51,336 nucleotides of DNA, from positions 1-51,336 of the forward strand of contig CACFFJ010000006.1 in the NCBI GenBank assembly GCA_902565645.1, in the 5' to 3' direction. Source of the stretch: an uncultured Candidatus Actinomarina sp. GTDB taxonomy: Bacteria; Actinomycetota; Acidimicrobiia; Actinomarinales; Actinomarinaceae. The first letter of the stretch is position 1. The number at the start of each line of letters is the position of its first letter. The notes below the pieces were generated by a model. That model searched no databases. It was given only the letters and a program-made list of their open reading frames with translations, and was not told the origin of the DNA. Positions 44,601 through 51,336 of the stretch are shown one piece after another. A program made the position numbers and the translations under genes.

Positions 44601-45779
44601 ATGGGTGCAATAAAAATAAATTCTGTAGGTAAGGTCTATCCAAACGGCACTAGAGCATTAGAAGATGTAAATATTGAGATAAACAATGGTGAGTTTGTAG
44701 TTCTTGTAGGTCCTTCAGGGTGTGGAAAAACAACTCTTTTACGAATGGTTGCAGGTTTAGAAGATATTACAGAAGGTGAAATATCAATTGATAAAAAGGT
44801 AGTAAATGAAGTAGCACCAAAAGATAGAGATATTGCTATGGTTTTCCAAAACTATGCCTTATATCCTCACATGTCTGTCTACGATAATATGGCATTTTCT
44901 CTTAAGTTACGTAAATTGCCTAAAGAAGAGATTGACCAAAAAGTAAAAGAGGCTGCAAAAATTTTAGAAATTGATGAACTGCTTGAAAGAAAACCAAAAG
45001 CGCTTTCTGGAGGTCAGCGTCAACGTGTAGCTATGGGTAGAGCTATTGTAAGAAAACCAGAAGCTTTTTTAATGGATGAACCCCTTTCTAATTTAGATGC
45101 AAAATTAAGAGTTCAAATGAGAGCTGAGCTTGGTCAGCTTCACACACAATTAGAAACTACAACTTTATATGTTACCCATGATCAAGTTGAAGCTATGACT
45201 ATGGGAGATAGAGTTGCAGTTATTAGAAAAGGAGAATTGCAGCAAATAGATACTCCAAGAGAGATTTATTTGTATCCAAAAAACATTTTTGTTGCAGGAT
45301 TCATAGGAAGCCCTTCAATGAATTTTGTTTATGCAAAAGTAAAGTTCTCTTCAAAAAATATAACCTTGTCTTTTGGTGAAGATTCGATTAAATGTGATGC
45401 AGGAGAAAACAAAAAGTTGAAAGATTTTGATGGACAAGAAATAGTTTTAGGAATTAGACCAGAAGCATTTGAGGACGCAAACTATGCTAACACAAAGGAA
45501 TTCTCAGAAAAATTAAATGTAACAGTGACGTTACTTGAACAATTAGGATCAGATTCATATATTCACTTTTACAAAGATATAAAACCTGTTCAAACAGAAG
45601 CGATAGAAGAAATACTTGCTGACGAAGGTGAAGACATTTCTGTATTAGGAGATCAAACGAAATTTATTGCTAGAGTAAGTCCAAATTCAGTAGTCAAAGA
45701 AGGAGAGAAGATTACTTTATCTATTGATCCATCAAAGTTACATTTCTTTGATCCTGCATCTGGTGATGCAATAGTCTAA
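44601..45779 (+). CDS. ABC sugar transporter ATP-binding protein (MsmK/UgpC/AglK-like)
   Basis: VGPSGCGKTTLLRMVAGLEDITEGEI, ALSGGQRQRVAMGRAIVRKPEAFLMDEPLSNLDAKLR, C-terminal regulatory domain. Start placed at MGAIKINS (44601). Confidence 0.95.
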   Translation: MGAIKINSVGKVYPNGTRALEDVNIEINNGEFVVLVGPSGCGKTTLLRMVAGLEDITEGEISIDKKVVNEVAPKDRDIAMVFQNYALYPHMSVYDNMAFSLKLRKLPKEEIDQKVKEAAKILEIDELLERKPKALSGGQRQRVAMGRAIVRKPEAFLMDEPLSNLDAKLRVQMRAELGQLHTQLETTTLYVTHDQVEAMTMGDRVAVIRKGELQQIDTPREIYLYPKNIFVAGFIGSPSMNFVYAKVKFSSKNITLSFGEDSIKCDAGENKKLKDFDGQEIVLGIRPEAFEDANYANTKEFSEKLNVTVTLLEQLGSDSYIHFYKDIKPVQTEAIEEILADEGEDISVLGDQTKFIARVSPNSVVKEGEKITLSIDPSKLHFFDPASGDAIV

Positions 45780-46406
45780 TTATTGATTAGCTAATTGTAT
45801 TAATAATTGCCCTACATAATCTCCAGGAAGGTTACCTGCTCTTCTGGCAATTACATTTAGATCTTTATCTAAAAATACCCAGTATGGAAACGAAGTAAGA
45901 CCATAAGCTGTTGCTATATCTTTATCAAGATCATAGATTTGTGTCTCACTCCATCCTTCACGAGCTAGCCATTCTTGTGGAGGATAGTTATCCCTACCTC
46001 TATCTATTGAGGTAGCTATTGCAATTACGTCAACTCCATCAGGAACACCCATAAGATTAATAATTTCTTGTACAGCTGGAACTTCATTCTGACAATGAGG
46101 ACACCAGTGAGCTAGGAATAACAATGCTTTCGCGTTCCCGTTTTTTTCCAAAGAAACAATCTCGGAATTTTGATTAGGTCCTGAAAACAATGGTCCAGGG
46201 AGTCCAACTGCTATATTATCGTCATTTTCTCCACCATATTGAGGTAAGTTTTCTCCATTAACTGTTGTCTCACCCTCAGGCAGTCCTGCAGCAATTGGCT
46301 CAGAGCTTAATGTAACCCCAATAGCAACAGCTAGACCTATAACGAGAAGAACAATTCCAGCGATTATAAAATTTTTATTCAATAGTTTGTTTCCTTGCAT
46401 AGTCAT
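45780..46406 (-). CDS. Membrane-anchored TlpA/redoxin-like thiol-disulfide protein (CPHC)
   Basis: N-terminal TM; ALLFLAHWCPHCQNEVPAVQEI, AYGLTSFPYWVFLD. Start placed at MTMQGNKL (46406). Confidence 0.88.
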   Translation of the reverse strand: MTMQGNKLLNKNFIIAGIVLLVIGLAVAIGVTLSSEPIAAGLPEGETTVNGENLPQYGGENDDNIAVGLPGPLFSGPNQNSEIVSLEKNGNAKALLFLAHWCPHCQNEVPAVQEIINLMGVPDGVDVIAIATSIDRGRDNYPPQEWLAREGWSETQIYDLDKDIATAYGLTSFPYWVFLDKDLNVIARRAGNLPGDYVGQLLIQLANQ

Positions 46407-46893
46407 AATACAAGATTGCTGCAAATATAGTAATAAATCCGCTACCCGCCATTACTGGGATGCTTATAAATCCAAAAATATCAACATATTTTATGTTGCA
46501 AGGCACATCTACCGCACAGGAACCTCCACCTCCACCACCATTTTGAAGATAGATATGATAAATACTTAAAGAAAAACCTATCAAGCTTGTATAACCAAAT
46601 TTATATAAACTTTTTTTGAAAAAAGACCCTAGCAATAATAATGCAATTGGATACATTAAATATCTTTGGTACCAGCAAAATTTACATGGTATAAACCCAA
46701 CAACCTCTGAATAAATTAAACTACCTAATGCACAAAATGTAGCAACACTAATCGCATAATTTAAAAATTGATCAGTAATTAATTTACTAAAGGTTTTTTT
46801 CGTAAAGTAAAAATATAGAATTATTAGCGTAATCAACCAAGACACTAAAGTTAAAAACCCAAATAAGGTATTAAAAAAAATTATTTTATCCAT
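46375..46893 (-). CDS. Disulfide bond formation protein DsbB family
   Basis: Four TM; CKFCWYQRYLMYPIALLLLGSF and second Cys pair SCAVDVPC. Confidence 0.9.
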   Translation of the reverse strand: MDKIIFFNTLFGFLTLVSWLITLIILYFYFTKKTFSKLITDQFLNYAISVATFCALGSLIYSEVVGFIPCKFCWYQRYLMYPIALLLLGSFFKKSLYKFGYTSLIGFSLSIYHIYLQNGGGGGGSCAVDVPCNIKYVDIFGFISIPVMAGSGFITIFAAILYYDYARKQTIE

Positions 46894-46922
46894 TTATATG
46901 ATTCTACCTCTTTTATTAGTAA

Positions 46923-48644
46923 TTAATTAACTAGATTCCATGCAGAGAAAAGTTCTTTGTAAACTGGGTTGTTTTTTACAAGATTTTGATGGCTATCAAA
47001 TCCTACAAGTTTTCCTTCTTCCATAACCATTATTCTTTCTGCATTTAATATTGTTTCTAACCTGTGAGCAATAACAATGGACGTTTGAAAAGAGAGTAGT
47101 TGATCGGTTGCTTCTAATATTGATGATTCTGATTCGATATCTAAGTTTGCAGTAGCTTCATCAAAAACAATAATTTGTCTTTTCGCCAAAACAGCTCTAA
47201 GTAATGCAATAAATTGTCTTTCTCCAGCTGATATGTTTCCACCTCTTTCACCTACTTCTTGATCAAGCTTATTTTCATACCTATCAAACCATGAAAGAAC
47301 CCCAATTGATGATAGTTCTTCTTCTAAATTGATATTTTCTGGGTCAGAGTAAATTAAGTTGTCTCTTATTGTTCCTCTAAATAGAAAACTTTCTTGTGGT
47401 ACATATGCAACGTTATCTCTAACCCATTGTTGGCTTACTTCCTCAGCATCACTTTCAAAGTACTCTACATTGCCATCATTTGCTAGATAAAACCTTAAAA
47501 TTAATTTTGCAACTGTACTTTTTCCAGCACCAGTTTCTCCTACAATTGCTATTTTTTCACCTTTATTTATTGTGAAGTTTACATCTTTAAGAACGAGCTC
47601 TCTACCATAAGAGAAATTAACATTTTTAAACTCAATTACTTTTTCTTTATCCATATCAGGTTGAGAATCTCCTTTTGTGGATAAGAATGGGTTTTCATCC
47701 AAAATTGAAAATACCTTCTTCATTGATGAGCCTGCAGATCTTAGTAAGTCATAGTTAAAGGAAAGTTGAATTAATGGATCGAAGAAATAGTTTAGATAAA
47801 ACAATAAAGCAACAAGCTCTCCAATTGTTAAACTCCCCTGAAATATTCTTTGAGACCCAAACCAAATAACAATTGCTATAGAAGTCACTCTAGTAATTTC
47901 AATAAAAGGAAAATAGATAGCAATATTTTTTGCGGACCGCATGTTTGCATCTAAATGTGATTGATTGACGTCTTTAAATCTTTCAATCTGCGTCTTCTCA
48001 TCTCCGTAAGCTTGAATAATTCTTACTCCAGATATTCCCTCTTGTAATGAAGATAAAACTTGTCCTATCCATTCTCTTACCGCCCAGTAAGCAGTGTCTG
48101 CATGTTTTCTAAAGATTCTTGTTGCTAGACCTAGAAGTGGCAAAATTATAAAGGCGATTACAGATAATTGAAAATCTACAAAAAATACAGCTATTGTTGC
48201 TGCAAAAATTGTTAAAAGAGACGTAAGTATACTTGATGCACCTTCTCGAGCAAATTCATTGAGACTCTGCATATCAGAAGTCAATCGCGCTACTAAAACA
48301 CCGGTTTTATTTTTTTCAAAATAATTTATATCCAATGAGGTTAAATGTCTAAAAAGTTTTTCTCTAATCTGTCTTACATATGTTTCTCCAACCAGTCCAA
48401 TAGCAAGTATTGCTCTATTAGTAACAAAATATAAAACCACGACTGTTAAAAAATAGAAGAATGAAATTCGTAGAACATAAGAATAATCTGATTTAACAAC
48501 TCCCTCATCTACGCCTTTTGAGATAAGCCAAGGGCCAACCATCCTTACTCCAGTTCCAAATAAAACAATTAGTGAGCTTTTTATAAGGGGATTCCTTATT
48601 TCAGGAACTAATTTATACGATTTAATAAATACTCTTTCTTTCAT
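46923..48644 (-). CDS. ABC exporter half-transporter (TMD-NBD), catalytically canonical partner
   Basis: VGETGAGKSTVAKLI, NISAGERQFIALLRAVLAKRQIIVFDEATANLD, IVIAHRLET. Confidence 0.94.
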   Translation of the reverse strand: MKERVFIKSYKLVPEIRNPLIKSSLIVLFGTGVRMVGPWLISKGVDEGVVKSDYSYVLRISFFYFLTVVVLYFVTNRAILAIGLVGETYVRQIREKLFRHLTSLDINYFEKNKTGVLVARLTSDMQSLNEFAREGASSILTSLLTIFAATIAVFFVDFQLSVIAFIILPLLGLATRIFRKHADTAYWAVREWIGQVLSSLQEGISGVRIIQAYGDEKTQIERFKDVNQSHLDANMRSAKNIAIYFPFIEITRVTSIAIVIWFGSQRIFQGSLTIGELVALLFYLNYFFDPLIQLSFNYDLLRSAGSSMKKVFSILDENPFLSTKGDSQPDMDKEKVIEFKNVNFSYGRELVLKDVNFTINKGEKIAIVGETGAGKSTVAKLILRFYLANDGNVEYFESDAEEVSQQWVRDNVAYVPQESFLFRGTIRDNLIYSDPENINLEEELSSIGVLSWFDRYENKLDQEVGERGGNISAGERQFIALLRAVLAKRQIIVFDEATANLDIESESSILEATDQLLSFQTSIVIAHRLETILNAERIMVMEEGKLVGFDSHQNLVKNNPVYKELFSAWNLVN

Positions 48645-50401
48645 TTTTTAGACCCTAGTTTTTCTTCTTCAAGAAATAGATTCATGTAAGACTCATCATT
48701 TTTAATAATTTCATCATGTTTACCTTGAGCTCTAACTTTCCCATTTTCAATGAATATAACTTCGTCACAAAGCTCAATAGTTGGAAGCCTATTTGTAATT
48801 ATTAAAGTAGTCATATTCTTCATTGCTGAATTAAGTTCATTCCTAATTTCTTCCTCAGTAGAAGCGTCAACAGCTGATAATGCATCATCCAAAATTAATA
48901 TTCTAGGATTTCTTAATATAGCTCTAGCTAAAGCAATTCTTTGTCTTTGGCCTCCAGATAAACCATAACCTCTTTCTCCTACAGTAGTTTCATAGGCTTC
49001 AGGCAGTTCAGAGATAAAATCATGTGCTCTAGCAACGTTTGCTGCATTTTCTATTTCTTCTTGTGTTGCATCTTTTAATCCGATTGCTATATTTTCTTTT
49101 GCTGAATTTGAGAATAAGAAACTTTCTTGAAAGGCCAAGCTTACATTATTTCTTAGCTCTGATAAATTCAGATTATTAATATCAATTCCATCGATTTGAA
49201 TTTCTCCTGAATTAATTTCATATAACCTTGGAATCAAATAGCCCAGGGTAGATTTTCCTGAACCTGTAGACCCAACAATAGCTACCGTTTTTTTGCCATC
49301 TATTGAAAAAGATAAATTATCAAAAATTTTCTCATTACCATATTTAAAATTAACTTTATTAAAAGTTATTGTTCCATTCCCACCTTCTGGCAATTTTTCA
49401 ACATTTTCATTATTTACAATTGCTGGTTTTTCGTTTAATAATTCTAGGATTCTATTTGCTGCTGATACACTTGCAGGTATCTCAGAAAGAAACCATGCAG
49501 TTATTCTCAAAGGCCACATAAGTAAAAATACATATTGGTTAAAAGCTATAAAATCACCCAAAGTTATATAACCATTTACCGATAAAAACCCTCCAAGCAC
49601 TAGAACGAACAAAGTAATTATCATAGGGATGAGTTCAAAAATTGGAACAAATCTAGTTCTAAGATCTAGATAATCGAGTGACTTTTCGTATATGTTATCT
49701 ATAGCTTGGTCTACTTTGTTTGAAGCGATATTTTCATTACCAAAGGCTTTTACGACTCTAATACCCCCTAATTGTTCTTCAACTTCAGTAGTCATAGTTG
49801 CTTCTGCTTCTTTAACTCTCAAAGATACCTTCATTGCTTTTTCTGCAAATTTAGCACCAACCCATAAAACTGCAGGAATGGAAAGCAAAACAACGGATCC
49901 TAATGGGAGGCTTATGCTTAGCAAGGTTATGCTTAGAATAAATAATAAGAATAGGTTTGATGAAGCTAAAGGAGCAATAGCATAGGCAAGACGAACCTGT
50001 GAAGCATCACTTGATGCTCTCGCCATAAGTTCTCCTGTAGGAACTTTGTCATGGTATTTAAATGCAAGTTTTTGCATATGCGAGAAAATGTTATTTCTAA
50101 TACCAGCTTCTACATTATAAGATACTGACATTCCATAGTATCTTCTAGTTCCAATTGATATGGCACGTGTATACCCAATAACAATTAATGAAGATAATAA
50201 AATTACGAGTATTCGAGTATTCCCTGTAACAATACCATCATCGACAACTCTTTTAATAATGTAAGGGTGGAGGACTACTAGAAAGCACCAAAGTACAGCA
50301 GAAGACATTGCGATATAAAAGTGCTTTTTGTTGCCTTTCATACCCTCTAGATAAAAACGAACTGCTTTTTTGAATTCAGGTGTTTTGTAGACTTTAAACA
50401 T
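48641..50401 (-). CDS. ABC exporter half-transporter (TMD-NBD), degenerate partner
   Basis: VGSTGSGKSTLGYLI, LSGGQRQRIALARAILRNPRILILDDALSAVD, LIITNRLPT; overlaps partner by 4 nt. Confidence 0.94.
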   Translation of the reverse strand: MFKVYKTPEFKKAVRFYLEGMKGNKKHFYIAMSSAVLWCFLVVLHPYIIKRVVDDGIVTGNTRILVILLSSLIVIGYTRAISIGTRRYYGMSVSYNVEAGIRNNIFSHMQKLAFKYHDKVPTGELMARASSDASQVRLAYAIAPLASSNLFLLFILSITLLSISLPLGSVVLLSIPAVLWVGAKFAEKAMKVSLRVKEAEATMTTEVEEQLGGIRVVKAFGNENIASNKVDQAIDNIYEKSLDYLDLRTRFVPIFELIPMIITLFVLVLGGFLSVNGYITLGDFIAFNQYVFLLMWPLRITAWFLSEIPASVSAANRILELLNEKPAIVNNENVEKLPEGGNGTITFNKVNFKYGNEKIFDNLSFSIDGKKTVAIVGSTGSGKSTLGYLIPRLYEINSGEIQIDGIDINNLNLSELRNNVSLAFQESFLFSNSAKENIAIGLKDATQEEIENAANVARAHDFISELPEAYETTVGERGYGLSGGQRQRIALARAILRNPRILILDDALSAVDASTEEEIRNELNSAMKNMTTLIITNRLPTIELCDEVIFIENGKVRAQGKHDEIIKNDESYMNLFLEEEKLGSKK

Positions 50402-50479
50402 ACTTTTTAATGATAAATCAACAAGAAATAAACAATAAAGACTTTGTGCATTATTTCACAAGCATATTACCCTTATAGT

Positions 50480-51336
50480 ATGAGTGACTTGTTAGATAAA
50501 AAGATCGAAGATGTATTAAATGAAGCAGATAGGATGTTTATCGCAACAAGTGTTGGTGGTAATTCATCTGGTGCCTCAGTTTTCTTTAATAGAGATGGAG
50601 ATGATTTAATATTTTTTACATTTAACCCAACTAGAAAAGCAGAGCAAATAAGAATAAATCCACGAGTCCATGCTGTTATTTGGCCTAAAGGACAAGAAGG
50701 AATTAGGGGTCTGCAGATTGATGGAGAGGCATACAAGATAAAAGATGAAGATGAAAAAAAGAAAGCCTATGATTTAGTACTTCAAACAACAGAAGCTTTT
50801 AAAGAGTTTATGGATGATGAATTTTTAATTAAGAATGATGTTGTTGGCTACTACAGGGTTAAACCGACAACTATTAAGTATGTAGATTTTTACCAAGAGG
50901 AGAAATTTGAGTGGAAAACTTTTCCTGCAAATAAAACCTCAGCATTGAAATTTTCTTTAAAGATGGGGTTAAAGAGGATTGGCTTATGGCTAAGGACCAT
51001 AAGGGCACCATTCTTAACTGCAACATTTGCACCTATTTTTATAGGTGCCGCAGTTGCTTGGAATGACTTAAAAGAAAACAATTTACTAACTGAATGGTCG
51101 TGGAATATGTTTTGGTTAGTTCTTTTCGGAGCATCATTAGCGCAAATTGCTACAAATTCCTCAAACGATTATTTCGATCACACTTCAAATGCAGACGAAA
51201 TCAATAAGGTTGCAAGCCCATTTAATGGAGGTAGTAGAGTTATACAAGTTGGCTTAATGACTCCAGGGCAAGTCCTCTTAACTGCTCTTGTAAGCATTGT
51301 TGGAACTATTGGAATAGGTTTATATATAAATCAGCA
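50480..51336 (+). CDS. PNPOx-like (split-barrel flavin/F420-binding) domain fused to UbiA/MenA-type prenyltransferase, 3' partial (absent from ORF track)
   Basis: Uninterrupted frame from ATG 50480 to window end: MSDLLDKKIEDVLNEADRMFIATSVGGNSSGASVFFNRDGDDLIFFTFNPTRKAEQIRINPRVHAVIWPKGQEG...GLKRIGLWLRTIRAPFLTATFAPIFIGAAVAW...NSSNDYFDHTSNADEINKVASPFNGGSRVIQ. Confidence 0.88.
   Translation, partial: MSDLLDKKIEDVLNEADRMFIATSVGGNSSGASVFFNRDGDDLIFFTFNPTRKAEQIRINPRVHAVIWPKGQEGIRGLQIDGEAYKIKDEDEKKKAYDLVLQTTEAFKEFMDDEFLIKNDVVGYYRVKPTTIKYVDFYQEEKFEWKTFPANKTSALKFSLKMGLKRIGLWLRTIRAPFLTATFAPIFIGAAVAWNDLKENNLLTEWSWNMFWLVLFGASLAQIATNSSNDYFDHTSNADEINKVASPFNGGSRVIQVGLMTPGQVLLTALVSIVGTIGIGLYINQ

Noticed and set aside
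50444-50461. Short inverted repeat TTGTG...CACAA before the PNPOx-UbiA gene
   Set aside because: Only 5 bp arms in AT-rich sequence; expected by chance.
50473-51081. Minus-strand ORFs 50473..50736 and 50890..51081
   Set aside because: They are antisense to the open plus-strand PNPOx-UbiA gene, which has strong domain similarity.
1-51336. Search for defence systems, prophage, transposons, integrases, toxin-antitoxin or BGC modules
   Set aside because: No recognisable hallmark proteins or terminal repeats; the window is mainly housekeeping and transport genes.

Overview
AT-rich (roughly one-third GC by eye), gene-dense bacterial chromosome segment with very short or overlapping intergenic gaps. 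It is mostly core metabolism. Gene order (mazG-eno-divIC/ftsB-DUF501-ppx; accC/BCCP fusion plus accD5-like subunit; InhA-like FabI) suggests a streamlined, low-GC, probably marine, actinobacterium; this is inference only. Contents in order: 3' end of a cytochrome b gene with Rieske, diheme cytochrome c and a small membrane protein; SPFH protein; LysE exporter; nucleoside hydrolase; GNAT; DDAH-like amidinohydrolase; YbaK-like deacylase; tryptophanase-family lyase; enoyl-CoA hydratase; glycerate kinase; archaeal-type (type II) GAPDH homologue; PPDK; YbdK-like ligase; fabI; a minus-strand accD-bioY-accC-acpS-fabD-fabH-fabG-acpP-fabF operon with divergent birA; a fused MDR/Gfo-Idh-MocA oxidoreductase; MGMT; tRNA-Arg(CCT); DrrAB-like ABC exporter; L25; pth; pgsA-like; mazG; eno; divIC; DUF501; ppx; tRNA-Leu(TAA); an alpha-glucoside-like ABC sugar import locus with two paralogous binding proteins and a ROK kinase; a DsbB/TlpA-like pair; an asymmetric heterodimeric ABC exporter. 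At the right edge is an in-frame PNPOx-like/UbiA-MenA prenyltransferase fusion that the ORF track missed because it runs off the window. No CRISPR, transposon, phage or rRNA was seen. The strongest candidates for something undescribed are (1) the PNPOx-UbiA fusion, (2) the sugar import locus, with a structured leader overlapping the Shine-Dalgarno, an intra-operon terminator and a second non-lipidated binding-protein paralogue, and (3) a bacterial type II GAPDH homologue beside glycerate kinase and PPDK.
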